Of a stretch of DNA of 51,009 bases, positions 26,221 to 34,823 are shown in pieces. The notes beneath the pieces were generated by a model that was not told the DNA's origin, searched no databases, and saw only the letters and a list, made by a program, of their open reading frames with translations. The position numbers and the translations under genes are program-made. The stretch comes from Tidjanibacter sp. (GTDB lineage Bacteria > Bacteroidota > Bacteroidia > Bacteroidales > Rikenellaceae): NCBI GenBank assembly GCA_017628305.1, contig JAGBZI010000106.1, positions 1 through 51,009 on the forward strand. The letters are read 5' to 3'. Within the stretch, counting starts at the first letter, position 1. Every line of letters starts with the position of its first letter.

Positions 26221-27312
26221 CTACAATTTTGCCTTCGACTCGCAGTATACGCAGCGGAACTTGCCGGGCTTGTCGGTGCGAGGACGGAAGAGATACTCGA
26301 TGCCGGTCTCCATGTTCGAGATGCAGCGCTTAGTGCTACACACATGCTGATTGCGGATAGTATCGGCAGGGATAAGGTCGATAGTCTTGCTCTCGTCCTT
26401 GGCCCACTCGAGCAACTTGAGGATAAGAGCCATACGAACAAACTTACCATTCTCCACCTGACGGAAGTAGGCAGCACGGGGATCTTTATCAACATCGATG
26501 GTAATCTCGTTCACGCGGGGCAGTGGGTGGAGAACACGCATCTCGGGACGAGCCTTTTTGAGCTTCTCGGCATCCAAAATAAAGCTGTCTTTGAGGCGGT
26601 CAAACTCATCCTCGTCGAGGAAGCGCTCCTTCTGTACGCGAGTCATGTAGAGGATATCGAGGTCGCCCATAACCTCCTCCATCGACGAAACCTCAACATA
26701 GGGGATGTTATTTTTGTCGCAAACCTCCTGTTTCATGTAGCTGGGCAGACGGAGCTGCTCGGGAGCGATAAGCACAACCTTCACACCCTCGTAACGCGAC
26801 ATAGCTTTGATGAGCGAGTGAACGGTACGGCCGAAGCGGAGGTCGCCGCAGAAACCGATGGTAAGGTTGTCGAAACGACCCACCTCGCGTTTGATGGTCA
26901 GAAGGTCGGTGAGGGTCTGGGTGGGGTGGCTGTGGCTACCGTCACCGGCGTTGATGACGGGAACGCGGGCATTCATAGCTGCAACAAGAGCTGCACCCTC
27001 CTCGAAGTGGCGCATAGCGATAATATCTGCAAAGCAGCTGATGGTTTTGGTGGTGTCAGCACAGGTCTCACCCTTGGCTACCGACGAGCTCTTTGCGTCC
27101 GAGAAACCAAGGACAGAACCACCCAACTCCAACATCGCCGAGGTGAAACTCAGGCGAGTACGGGTACTGGGCTCATAGAAGAGAGTCGCCAGCTTTTTGC
27201 CCTTGCAGGCATCTGCATATTTCTCACGATTGTCGATGATGTCGAGGGCGAGGTTGATAATCTCGTCAAGCTCGGACATGGAGAGGTCAGTGGGGTCAAT
27301 CAAGTGTCTCAT
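26221..27312 (-). CDS. pyrB: Aspartate carbamoyltransferase fused to a PyrI-type zinc domain
   Basis: PyrB condenses carbamoyl phosphate with aspartate. Residues 1-306 are a normal catalytic chain: [12 protein letters not shown] (STRTR at 49-53), SSVAKGET with Lys80, [14 protein letters not shown], and [10 protein letters not shown]. After a short linker, residues 320-360 form a four-Cys module (Cys325, 330, 354, 357). Its spacing, C-x4-C-x23-C-x2-C, is identical to the zinc site of the E. coli regulatory chain PyrI (Cys109, 114, 138, 141). The PyrI N-terminal nucleotide-binding domain is absent, and no separate pyrI follows. The zinc domain is the part of PyrI that contacts catalytic chains, so a structural role without allosteric control is likely (inference). 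Last gene of the pyr operon. Confidence 0.96.
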   Translation of the reverse strand: MRHLIDPTDLSMSELDEIINLALDIIDNREKYADACKGKKLATLFYEPSTRTRLSFTSAMLELGGSVLGFSDAKSSSVAKGETCADTTKTISCFADIIAMRHFEEGAALVAAMNARVPVINAGDGSHSHPTQTLTDLLTIKREVGRFDNLTIGFCGDLRFGRTVHSLIKAMSRYEGVKVVLIAPEQLRLPSYMKQEVCDKNNIPYVEVSSMEEVMGDLDILYMTRVQKERFLDEDEFDRLKDSFILDAEKLKKARPEMRVLHPLPRVNEITIDVDKDPRAAYFRQVENGKFVRMALILKLLEWAKDESKTIDLIPADTIRNQHVCSTKRCISNMETGIEYLFRPRTDKPGKFRCVYCESKAKL

Positions 27313-27379
27313 ATTCTTTATTTTATTTAATTTGGATTAAACTTTTAATTTAACTAACCTATTTATCTGTTTTCTACAT

Positions 27380-28018
27380 CTATTTCTGCATCCAGCTCTC
27401 GTCCTGAGGGTTGGCCATAAACCTCTTCAGGCGAGCCTCATCGTCGGCCGCAATGTAGCCCTGCTCCACTGCCACCTCCACGAGAGTATCGAAGTTCGAG
27501 AGCGAATAGTTGGTCACATTTGCAGCAGCCAACCTCTCCAAACCCTTCTTCATTCCGTAGGTGAAAATGCTCACTACACCGAGCACCTCGGCACCCGCCT
27601 CGCGCAGAGCCTCTACAACATCGATGCAGCTGCCTCCGGTGGAGATGAGGTCCTCCACAACAACCACCTTTGCACCCTTCTCCAAGCGACCCTCAATGCG
27701 ATTGCCGCGGCCATGGTCTTTGGCACTACCGCGCACATAACCCATGGGGAGATTCAGAATGTCGGCTGCAATAGCGGCGTGGGCAATACCTGCGGTGCTT
27801 GTACCCATCAACACCTCCACCTCGGGGAAGCGCTCCTTAATGGTCTCCGCGATGGCATTCTCCACCACTGTGCGAGTCTTGGGAGCGGTGAGAATCAGGC
27901 GGTTGTCGCAATAGATGGGACTTTTGATGCCACTTGCCCAAGTAAAGGGCTCGTTGGGACTGAGGAACACAGCTTTAATGCTCAGCAGTTCCGATGCAAT
28001 TTTCTTCTCTCGTGTCAT
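27380..28018 (-). CDS. pyrE: Orotate phosphoribosyltransferase (PyrE)
   Basis: PyrE converts orotate and PRPP to OMP. The PRPP loop [18 protein letters not shown] is the type I PRTase signature. Upstream, [16 protein letters not shown] and [17 protein letters not shown] are the OPRT-specific orotate-binding and catalytic-loop segments. At 212 residues it is normal. It lies between pyrF (26-base gap) and pyrB (67-base AT-rich gap). Confidence 0.97.
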   Translation of the reverse strand: MTREKKIASELLSIKAVFLSPNEPFTWASGIKSPIYCDNRLILTAPKTRTVVENAIAETIKERFPEVEVLMGTSTAGIAHAAIAADILNLPMGYVRGSAKDHGRGNRIEGRLEKGAKVVVVEDLISTGGSCIDVVEALREAGAEVLGVVSIFTYGMKKGLERLAAANVTNYSLSNFDTLVEVAVEQGYIAADDEARLKRFMANPQDESWMQK

Positions 28019-28044
28019 ATTCGTGTATGCTATATTTTATTCAT

Positions 28045-28758
28045 TTAGTCCAACTTAAGAAACTCTGCCACACATTTGCGATATGCAGCCACGGGGTCCT
28101 CGGCAGCGGTAATAGGGCGGCCTACGACAATGTAGTCCGAACCGAGCTGGCGAGCCCTCGCGGGCGAGGTAATCCTCACCTGATCATCAGCAGCCGAATC
28201 TGCGAAGCGAATACCGGGGGTGATGGTCATAAACTCGTTGCCACAAGCCTCCTTAACGATGCTCGACTCCAATGGCGAGCAGACAACTCCGTCGAGCCCT
28301 GCGGCCTTGGCATTCTGGGCATATTTAATAATCGTATCGCCAATGGTGGCACCAATCAACAACTCCTCCTGCATAGTCTGCTCCGAAGTGGAGGTAAGCT
28401 GGGTTACAGCAATCAGAAGGGGGCTTGTGCCATCCTCGCGGGTAAGACCCTCCTTGGCAGCCCTCATCATCTCCACAGTACCTGCGGCATGCACATTGAC
28501 CATATCCACATCCAACGCCGAGAGCACCTTCATGGCTTTGCGCACGGTATTGGGAATGTCGTGGAGTTTCAGGTCGAGGAAGATTTTGTGTCCTCGGCGC
28601 TTAATCTCTTTCACAATGGCGTTGCCCTCAGCATAATAGAGCTCCATACCGATTTTGAGGAAGGGTTTGCGCTCCTCGCCCTCAAACTTATCGAGGAAAG
28701 CCATAGTCTGCTCTGCCGACGCAAAGTCGCAGGCAATGATTACATCTTTTGCGTTCAT
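28045..28758 (-). CDS. pyrF: Orotidine 5'-phosphate decarboxylase, short type (PyrF)
   Basis: PyrF decarboxylates OMP to UMP. The catalytic tetrad region is KIFLDLKLHDIPNTV (D-x-K-x2-D), with N-terminal VIIACDF and C-terminal VTPGIRF-like (ITPGIRFADS) and DYIVVGRPI phosphate-binding segments. At 237 residues it is the short E. coli/Bacillus form rather than the about 270-residue form I associate with many Bacteroidetes. It overlaps pyrD by 4 bases, implying translational coupling. Confidence 0.95.
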   Translation of the reverse strand: MNAKDVIIACDFASAEQTMAFLDKFEGEERKPFLKIGMELYYAEGNAIVKEIKRRGHKIFLDLKLHDIPNTVRKAMKVLSALDVDMVNVHAAGTVEMMRAAKEGLTREDGTSPLLIAVTQLTSTSEQTMQEELLIGATIGDTIIKYAQNAKAAGLDGVVCSPLESSIVKEACGNEFMTITPGIRFADSAADDQVRITSPARARQLGSDYIVVGRPITAAEDPVAAYRKCVAEFLKLD

Positions 28759-29672
28759 ACGATTCCGATTATATCTGTTAATTTCTCAATTCCAAGTCGT
28801 TCCATCTCTGCGGGCAGCTGCTCGATAATCTCTTTGCACGCATAGGGGTTGCGAAGATTGGCGGCACCCACCTCAACAGCCGTAGCACCGGCCATCATCA
28901 TCTCTATAACATCGCTGGCAGTCTCCACGCCACCACAGCCAATCACGGGAATATTGCAGGCCTTCGACACCTGATAAACCATCCTCACAGCCACGGGAAA
29001 TACCGCAGCTCCCGAGAAACCACCCATAGTGTTGGCAATAATTGGCCTGCGGGTGCGGGTGTCAATCCTCATGCCGAGCATGGTATTAATCAGGCATATA
29101 CCATCGGCACCGGCCGCCTCGGCAGCCTTTGCAATCGACACAATATCAGTCACATTAGGTGTCAATTTTACATACAGAGGCTTCGTAATGACCTGCTTTA
29201 CGGCTCTCACCACCTCGGCCACAGACTCTGCCGATGTACCGAAGCTCATGCCGCCACCGTGGACATTGGGGCAACTCACATTGAGCTCAATAATCTCCAC
29301 CTGTTCCTCCCCATTAATCTTGCGGCAGCACTCCACATACTCCTCGATCGAAAAGCCGCTGATGTTTGCCACAATGGGTTTGCGGAAGGCTGCTCTCATC
29401 TTGGGCAACTCCTCGGCAATCACCGCATCGATACCGGGGTTCTGGAGTCCCACAGCGTTAATCATTCCCGCCGTACACTCTGCCACACGAGGCAGAGGGT
29501 TGCCATAGCGGGCATCGCGCGTGGTACCCTTGAACGATATGGAGCCCAGAATGTTAATATCATAATATTCTGCCATGCCATAGCCATAGCCAAAGCATCC
29601 GCTGGCTGGAATCACGGGGTTGTCGAGCTTCACGCCGCTCAACACCACACTCATATCTCTCTTTACTTCCAT
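28755..29672 (-). CDS. pyrD: Dihydroorotate dehydrogenase 1B, catalytic subunit (PyrD)
   Basis: The protein oxidises dihydroorotate to orotate with FMN. The class 1 active-site loop ELNVSCPNVHGGG carries the catalytic Cys, and the FMN phosphate site is visible in IPVIGCGGVETASD. The adjacent pyrK gene makes it the class 1B (NAD+-dependent, heterotetrameric) enzyme rather than 1A. It is 305 residues and overlaps pyrK by 10 bases and pyrF by 4, as expected for tightly co-expressed subunits. Confidence 0.96.
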   Translation of the reverse strand: MEVKRDMSVVLSGVKLDNPVIPASGCFGYGYGMAEYYDINILGSISFKGTTRDARYGNPLPRVAECTAGMINAVGLQNPGIDAVIAEELPKMRAAFRKPIVANISGFSIEEYVECCRKINGEEQVEIIELNVSCPNVHGGGMSFGTSAESVAEVVRAVKQVITKPLYVKLTPNVTDIVSIAKAAEAAGADGICLINTMLGMRIDTRTRRPIIANTMGGFSGAAVFPVAVRMVYQVSKACNIPVIGCGGVETASDVIEMMMAGATAVEVGAANLRNPYACKEIIEQLPAEMERLGIEKLTDIIGIV

Positions 29673-30406
29673 ATCAAATCCTCCTTGTCGAACACAGGGC
29701 CCTCCTTACAAATGCGTTTATTACCACTCTTGGTCTCCACACTGCAACACATGCAGACGCCGAAGCCGCAAGCCATCCTCTCGTCCAAGCTCACCTCGCC
29801 GGGCCACTCGACACCCCTACACAGAGCCTTCAACATAGGCATGGGGCCACAAGCATAAAAGTAGTCGCACTCCAGCCCCTGCTCCCTAATGACATCGGTC
29901 ACAAAGCCCTTGGTACCCATCGAGCCATCCACAGTGGCGATATACAACTCGGCGCCGATGGCCTCAAACATGTCGGCCGACACCACATCTTTCTCGCTGT
30001 TAAATCCGAGAATTACAACCGGTTTCACACCACGAGCCAAGAATTTCTTAGCGAGGTTATACAGTGGTGCGCATCCCACACCACCGCCAAGCAGTGCGGG
30101 CCTCCTGCACTCTCTCTCCTCCGAGAAACCATTGCCAAGGCCGGTGAGCAGGTCGAGCTCCGCACCCTCCTTCATCAGGCTCATAGCTTTCGTGCCCTCG
30201 CCCACAACATCGTATAGCAGGGTGATAGTTCTCTCATCATAGTCGCACACCGAGATGGGGCGACGCAAAAACTTACCCTCCAATGCGATATTCACAAACT
30301 CGCCGGCGCGAGTCACATATTGAGTGTCGCCCTCAAGCACCATCAGCCAACTCTTGGCTGTCAGCTGCTCATTCGACACCACTTTATATATATCTCTTTT
30401 ATACAT
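29663..30406 (-). CDS. pyrK: Dihydroorotate dehydrogenase electron-transfer subunit (PyrK)
   Basis: PyrK carries FAD and a 2Fe-2S cluster and passes electrons from PyrD to NAD+. The N-terminal ferredoxin-reductase-like barrel contains RRPISVCDYDE, and the NAD domain contains LLGGGVGCAPLYNLAKK and YACGPMPMLKAL. The cluster motif near the C-terminus has Cys at the expected spacing in ACGFGVCMCCS followed by KRICKEGPVF. At 247 residues it is complete. It sits directly after pyrC with a 5-base gap and overlaps pyrD. Confidence 0.96.
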   Translation of the reverse strand: MYKRDIYKVVSNEQLTAKSWLMVLEGDTQYVTRAGEFVNIALEGKFLRRPISVCDYDERTITLLYDVVGEGTKAMSLMKEGAELDLLTGLGNGFSEERECRRPALLGGGVGCAPLYNLAKKFLARGVKPVVILGFNSEKDVVSADMFEAIGAELYIATVDGSMGTKGFVTDVIREQGLECDYFYACGPMPMLKALCRGVEWPGEVSLDERMACGFGVCMCCSVETKSGNKRICKEGPVFDKEDLIWK

Positions 30407-30411
30407 AGTCG

Positions 30412-31701
30412 CTACAATTTTTTCTTCTCATAAGCAATCCTGCCATCGGCAATGGTGAGCAACACCTCACCCCTGAGACGCATACCAGCCAAGGGGGTTG
30501 CCTTACCCATCGAGAGCAACTCGCGGGTAAACACATTGAACTCGCTGCGGAGGTCAACAAGCACCAGATTGGCCCTACCACCCACCTGAATGCCCCTTTC
30601 GCGGCCCAAAAGCCTGCGGGGATTCTCGGCCATAATGTCCACCAAGCGCTCCAGAGTGATATATCCGCCGCCAACCATGAGTGTATAGACCGTGGCAAAC
30701 GATGTCTCAATACCCACAACGCCCATGGCGCTCTTCTCCAATCCGCGGCTCTTCTCCTCTGCCGAGTGGGGGGCATGGTCGGTAGCAATAACATCAATGG
30801 TGCCATCAACAACACCCTCTCGGAGTGCCTCCATATCCTCCCTTGCGCGCAGTGGGGGATTCATCTTAAAGCGGCCATCCTCCTGCATATCCTCGTCGCA
30901 CAGTGCAAGGTAGTGGGGTGCAGTTTCGCAACTAACCTTCACTCCCCTACTCTTTGCATCACGAATAAGCGCCACACTCTCCTTGGTCGAGATGTGGCAG
31001 ATGTGAAGGCGGCAACCGGTGCGCTCGGCCAGCTCGATATCCCTCTTCACTTCGGCCCACTCGCTCTCGGAACATATACCCCTGTGGCCATGCTCACGGC
31101 ACCACACGCCATCGTGGATATAACCCCCATTAAGCAGGCTCTCCACCTCGCAGTGGGCAGCAATCATCTTACCCGTGGGGACCACTAAATTCATGGCCTT
31201 CTCCATAACCTCCGCACTTTGCACTCCCTTGCCGTCATCCGAAAAGCCCGCAACGCGTGGTGCGAGTGCCTTGAAATCAACACACTCCTCACCGCTTCTA
31301 CCACGGGTAATGGTGGCAAAGGGAAGCACCTCAATGCAGCTATCCCTCTCGATGATATCGAGTTGCTGCTGAAGATTCTCGAGGCTGTCGGGAGCGGGAT
31401 TGAGATTGGGCATAGTACACACCGTGGTAAATCCACCACGAGCTGCCGCTCTCGAGCCACTTGCAATAGTCTCCTTGTAGGAGAAGCCGGGCTCCCTGAA
31501 GTGAACATGAAGGTCTACCAGACCGGGAAGCAGGTGCTTACCCTCACCGGCCACGACCTTTACACCCTCGCGAGGGTCGATATGGTCGGAAATCTCGACA
31601 AGCCTACCATCCTCCACAAGCACATCTCGCTTCAGAAAGGCGCCGTCAATCCACACCTTAGCTCCACGAACAAGCACGCTGACACTCTTCGAACAACTCA
31701 T
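30412..31701 (-). CDS. pyrC: Dihydroorotase (PyrC, class I)
   Basis: This zinc amidohydrolase closes carbamoyl aspartate to dihydroorotate. The metal motif DLHVHFREPG is present, with later ligands in IAAHCEV, CHISTKESV and ATDHAPHS. The ATG at 31701 gives 429 residues beginning MSCSKSVSVLVRG; AAGGAG lies 8 bases upstream. The frame is open further to 31761, but that part covers the leader terminator and lacks family similarity. It is the first structural gene of the pyr operon. Confidence 0.96.
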   Translation of the reverse strand: MSCSKSVSVLVRGAKVWIDGAFLKRDVLVEDGRLVEISDHIDPREGVKVVAGEGKHLLPGLVDLHVHFREPGFSYKETIASGSRAAARGGFTTVCTMPNLNPAPDSLENLQQQLDIIERDSCIEVLPFATITRGRSGEECVDFKALAPRVAGFSDDGKGVQSAEVMEKAMNLVVPTGKMIAAHCEVESLLNGGYIHDGVWCREHGHRGICSESEWAEVKRDIELAERTGCRLHICHISTKESVALIRDAKSRGVKVSCETAPHYLALCDEDMQEDGRFKMNPPLRAREDMEALREGVVDGTIDVIATDHAPHSAEEKSRGLEKSAMGVVGIETSFATVYTLMVGGGYITLERLVDIMAENPRRLLGRERGIQVGGRANLVLVDLRSEFNVFTRELLSMGKATPLAGMRLRGEVLLTIADGRIAYEKKKL

Positions 31702-31734
31702 AGTTTTGCTCCTTGATAGTTTGAAATTTGGCAT

Positions 31735-31769
31735 AAAAAAAGAGGTAACTTGCCACAGCAAATTACCTC
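31735..31769 (-). terminator. Intrinsic terminator in the pyr leader (candidate attenuator)
   Basis: On the minus strand the arms GAGGTAA and TTACCTC (plus 31763-31769 and 31742-31748), plus an inner TTGC / GCAA pair (31758-31761 and 31750-31753), form an 11-bp stem with one mismatch and a 4-base loop, followed at once by seven T. It is a textbook intrinsic terminator. It stands between the promoter at 31888 and pyrC at 31701, with no second TAnnTTTG box after it, so it should control pyr expression. A terminator of mutS is an alternative or additional role. Confidence 0.8.
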
Positions 31770-31876
31770 ATATTCCAAAAATGACCAAAGACAGAATGCC
31801 TATCGAAACGCTCGCGTCGCACTTGGCGACCACTATTCGACATATTTCGGCAAACATTCACGGCTTCTTGAGTCAT
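31763..31876 (-). CDS. Leader ORF of the pyr operon (37 codons)
   Basis: An ATG at 31876, within about 10 bases of the predicted transcription start, opens a 37-codon frame whose TAA stop (31763-31765) lies inside the left arm of the terminator. The peptide begins MTQEAVNVCRNMSNSG and has seven Arg (10, 17, 20, 21, 23, 26, 37). A ribosome finishing this frame would cover the terminator arm, as in coupled attenuation of enterobacterial pyrBI (known precedent). No clear ribosome-binding site; coding status is inferred from position. Confidence 0.4.
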   Translation of the reverse strand: MTQEAVNVCRNMSNSGRQVRRERFDRHSVFGHFWNMR

Positions 31877-31887
31877 TTATTTGCCCA

Positions 31888-31895
31888 CAAAAGTA
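31888..31895 (-). promoter_or_regulatory. Bacteroidetes -7 promoter element for the pyr operon
   Basis: On the minus strand TACTTTTG matches TAnnTTTG. It lies between the mutS stop codon and the pyr leader ORF. The surrounding 15 bases (TTGTACTTTTGTGGG on minus) recur exactly at the mutS promoter. Transcription should start near 31882-31885. The rest of the 291-base gap between mutS and pyrC is the leader described separately. Confidence 0.65.
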
Positions 31896-31992
31896 CAACT
31901 AATTTTTGAGATTTAAAAGCCCGCAAAGTGCTATTCTCAAAAAAATATCCATTTTTTCTCATCACCGAGCCTTTTGCGTTTCGCCACACTCC

Positions 31993-34671
31993 TTAAAGAC
32001 CCGTGATGCTCTTTATCTCGTTGAGTGTATTCAGTGCTTCGAGAGGTGTGAGCGAGTTGATATCCAAGTCGCGGATGCGATCCCTAATCTGCACCAGCAC
32101 GGGGTCATCTAATTGGAACATACTGAGCTGAATACCTGCCTGTTGGGGAGGTGTTGCCACACTCTTCACCTTCGGCTGCGCCTTTCCCTTAGCCCTATTG
32201 CCCGACTGCTCCACGGCCAGCGAATCGTCGGCGTGAGAAGCCACCAACACGGAGAGTATCTCGTCGGCCCTCTCAACAACCTTCGAAGGCATGCCTGCCA
32301 AGCGGGCCACATGGATACCAAACGAGTTATCCGTTCCTCCCCTCTGGAGTTTACGCATGAAGAGCACCGTACGATTTACCTCCTTCACCGACACATTGTA
32401 GTTCTTCACCCTCTCCAGACTCTCCTCCATCTGGTTGAGTTCGTGATAGTGGGTAGCAAAGAGGGTCTTGGCTCTTCCGCGGGGATTGTTGTGCAGCCAC
32501 TCCACCATGCTCCACGCAATCGAGATGCCATCATAGGTGCTGGTTCCTCGGCCAATCTCGTCAAGCAGCACAAGGCTTCGGTCGGTGACATTGTTCAAAA
32601 TGGAGGCACTCTCGGTCATCTCCACCATGAATGTACTCTCGCCCTGCGAGATGTTGTCGCTGGCACCCACGCGGGTGAAAATCTTATCCACAATGCCTAT
32701 ATGCGCGCTCGAGGCGGGCACAAACGAACCCATCTGCGCCATCAGTACGATGAGTGCCGTTTGGCGCAGCAAAGCGCTCTTACCCGACATGTTGGGGCCG
32801 GTAATCATCATTATCTGCTGCTCCTTGTCGTCGAGCCACACATCGTTGGGCACATACTGTTCACCCACGGGGAGCATCATCTCAATCACAGGGTGGCGGC
32901 CATCCCTAATATCGATGACCTTGTCCTCCCCCATCTCGGGCCTCACATACCCCCTCTCTGCCGCTATGCGGGCAAACGAAGCAAGGCAGTCGAGGCGGGC
33001 GATAACCGCCGCATTGCGCTGAAGCGACTCGAGCGCCCCCGCAAGATAACCCAACAGCTCCTCCCAAATGCGCAACTCAATAGCAAGCACCCTCTCCTCG
33101 GCACCCAGCACCTTCTCCTCATACTCCTTCAGCTCGGCAGTAATGTAACGCTCGGCCGATGTGAGGGTCTGTTTGCGAATCCACTCTGCGGGCACCTTCT
33201 CTTTGTGGGTGTTGCGCACCTCTATGTAGTAGCCGAAGACATTGTTGTAGCTAACCCTCAGCGAGGGGATGCCCGTGCGCACACTCTCCGCCTGCTGAAT
33301 CTCCGCAATGCGGTCTTTGCCGTGCAGCACAATGTTTCGTATCTCGTCAAGCTCCAAATCGACACCGCCGGCAATAATCCCTCCCTTCTGTATCTGATTA
33401 TTGTGAGGGTCGGGATAGAGCGTTGCGCCTATTCTCTTGCGTTGCTCCTCGAGGGGTATAAGTCTCTCAGCAACGGTGGCAAGCGAAGGATTGTCACCCC
33501 CCTCCAGCAGGAGTTTCAGCTCCTCAATAGCCCCCAGCGACTCCCTGAGTGCATTGACCTCACGAGGGGTAATGCGACCCGTCGCAATGCGCGAGGAGAG
33601 CCTCTCGAGGTCACTGATGGCAGCCAACCTCTCGCTTACAGCCTCCGCCAGCTCGGGGTCATCCTTAAGCGTGGCGACAATATCGAGCCTTGTATTGAGT
33701 TTCGCCACATCCTTGATGGGCATCGAAATCCAGTGACGCAGTAACCTGCCACCCATGGGTGTCTGGGTGCGGTCTATGGCCTCCACAAGCGATCCTCGAC
33801 CACCCACCGAACCTCCCGACGACAGCAACTCAAGGTTACGCAGAGTGAAACGGTCAATCCACACATAGCTGTCGGCGTCGATACGAGAAATGGTCTTGAT
33901 GTGGGCCGTATCCTTGTGTTCCGTGTAGTCCAGATAGTGGATAATGGCACCCGCGGCGGCAATCCCCACCCCCATACGCTCGATGCCGAAACCCTTGAGG
34001 CTCTTCACGGCAAACTGTTTGCAGAGCCTCTTGCGAGCATTCTCCTCGTTCCACACCCACGCGTCGAGACGGTAGGAGTAGTGCTGCCCGCTCACAGCCC
34101 TTTGGAAGCGGTCGTCGAAGCCCCTCTGGTAAACAATCTCCTTGGGGGCAAAGCTCGCTACAAGTTTGTCGGTGTAGAGGTCGTCGCCCTCGCCGATATA
34201 GAACTCGCCTGTTGAGAGATCGAGGAAAGCTATGCCGTTGCGCTTATCTCCAAAGTGGATGGCAGCCAGAAAGATATTCTCCCTTGCCGAGAGCACATTC
34301 TCGTTCATCACCACACCGGGGGTCACAAGCTCTACCACACCTCGCTTCACGAGGCCTTTGACGCTCTTGGGGTCCTCCAACTGCTCGCACACAGCCACAC
34401 GACGACCTGCCCTCACGAGCTTGGGGAGGTAGGTATTCACGGCGTGATAGGGAAAACCGGCCATCTCGATGTAGTTACCGGGGCCGTTACCTTTGCGTGT
34501 GAGAGCGATGCCGAGGATGCCGGCAGCCTCCAACGCATCCTCACCATAGGTTTCGTAGAAATCGCCTACGCGGAAGAGGAGTATTGCGTCGGGATGCTGA
34601 GCCTTCACCGAGAAGTATTGTTGCATCAGTGGGGTCTCTTTTGGCCTCTTTTCTTTCTCTTTGGTTGCCAC
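31993..34671 (-). CDS. mutS: DNA mismatch repair protein MutS
   Basis: MutS recognises mismatches and small loops. The N-terminal mismatch-binding domain has the conserved Phe-x-Glu in FRVGDFYETYG. The ATPase domain has Walker A TGPNMSGKSALLRQ, Walker B VLLDEIGRGTSTYDG, and the GESTFMVEM signature. I choose the GTG at 34671 (892 residues, VATKEKEKRPKETPLMQQY): MutS proteins need the TPLMQQY segment and seldom extend far upstream. The longer frame to 34827 would run through the promoter at 34708 and the preceding terminator region. The ATG at 34626 is less likely because it cuts into that conserved segment. Confidence 0.96.
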   Translation of the reverse strand: MATKEKEKRPKETPLMQQYFSVKAQHPDAILLFRVGDFYETYGEDALEAAGILGIALTRKGNGPGNYIEMAGFPYHAVNTYLPKLVRAGRRVAVCEQLEDPKSVKGLVKRGVVELVTPGVVMNENVLSARENIFLAAIHFGDKRNGIAFLDLSTGEFYIGEGDDLYTDKLVASFAPKEIVYQRGFDDRFQRAVSGQHYSYRLDAWVWNEENARKRLCKQFAVKSLKGFGIERMGVGIAAAGAIIHYLDYTEHKDTAHIKTISRIDADSYVWIDRFTLRNLELLSSGGSVGGRGSLVEAIDRTQTPMGGRLLRHWISMPIKDVAKLNTRLDIVATLKDDPELAEAVSERLAAISDLERLSSRIATGRITPREVNALRESLGAIEELKLLLEGGDNPSLATVAERLIPLEEQRKRIGATLYPDPHNNQIQKGGIIAGGVDLELDEIRNIVLHGKDRIAEIQQAESVRTGIPSLRVSYNNVFGYYIEVRNTHKEKVPAEWIRKQTLTSAERYITAELKEYEEKVLGAEERVLAIELRIWEELLGYLAGALESLQRNAAVIARLDCLASFARIAAERGYVRPEMGEDKVIDIRDGRHPVIEMMLPVGEQYVPNDVWLDDKEQQIMMITGPNMSGKSALLRQTALIVLMAQMGSFVPASSAHIGIVDKIFTRVGASDNISQGESTFMVEMTESASILNNVTDRSLVLLDEIGRGTSTYDGISIAWSMVEWLHNNPRGRAKTLFATHYHELNQMEESLERVKNYNVSVKEVNRTVLFMRKLQRGGTDNSFGIHVARLAGMPSKVVERADEILSVLVASHADDSLAVEQSGNRAKGKAQPKVKSVATPPQQAGIQLSMFQLDDPVLVQIRDRIRDLDINSLTPLEALNTLNEIKSITGL

Positions 34672-34707
34672 TTGTTTTAGCTCTCTTTTTAGCGGGTTAA
34701 TAACCCA

Positions 34708-34715
34708 CAAAAGTA
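34708..34715 (-). promoter_or_regulatory. Bacteroidetes -7 promoter element for mutS
   Basis: TACTTTTG on the minus strand, a TAnnTTTG match 37 bases before the GTG start of mutS. The predicted transcript begins with a small hairpin GGGTT-ATT-AACCC (34694-34706). Confidence 0.6.
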
Positions 34716-34792
34716 CAATTGATAATTCAAAATGCAAAATTCGCAATTCAAAATCGGGGTAAAATTGCGAATGCGTGGTCACATTGACAACC

Positions 34793-34823
34793 AAAAAAAG
34801 GGAGTCGGCCGTAGCTGACTCCC
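34793..34823 (-). terminator. Intrinsic terminator after yidC
   Basis: On the minus strand GGGAGTC and GACTCCC (34817-34823 and 34800-34806) with an inner GC / GC pair and a CGGC/TACG loop region form a stable stem, followed by seven T. It ends the DUF349-pyrG-yidC transcript ahead of the mutS promoter. Confidence 0.85.

Noticed and set aside
34721..34757. AATTCAAAAT-like direct repeats upstream of mutS
   Set aside because: Only two imperfect AT-rich copies; such A/T words are common before genes of this group and no CRISPR or insertion-sequence structure is present.
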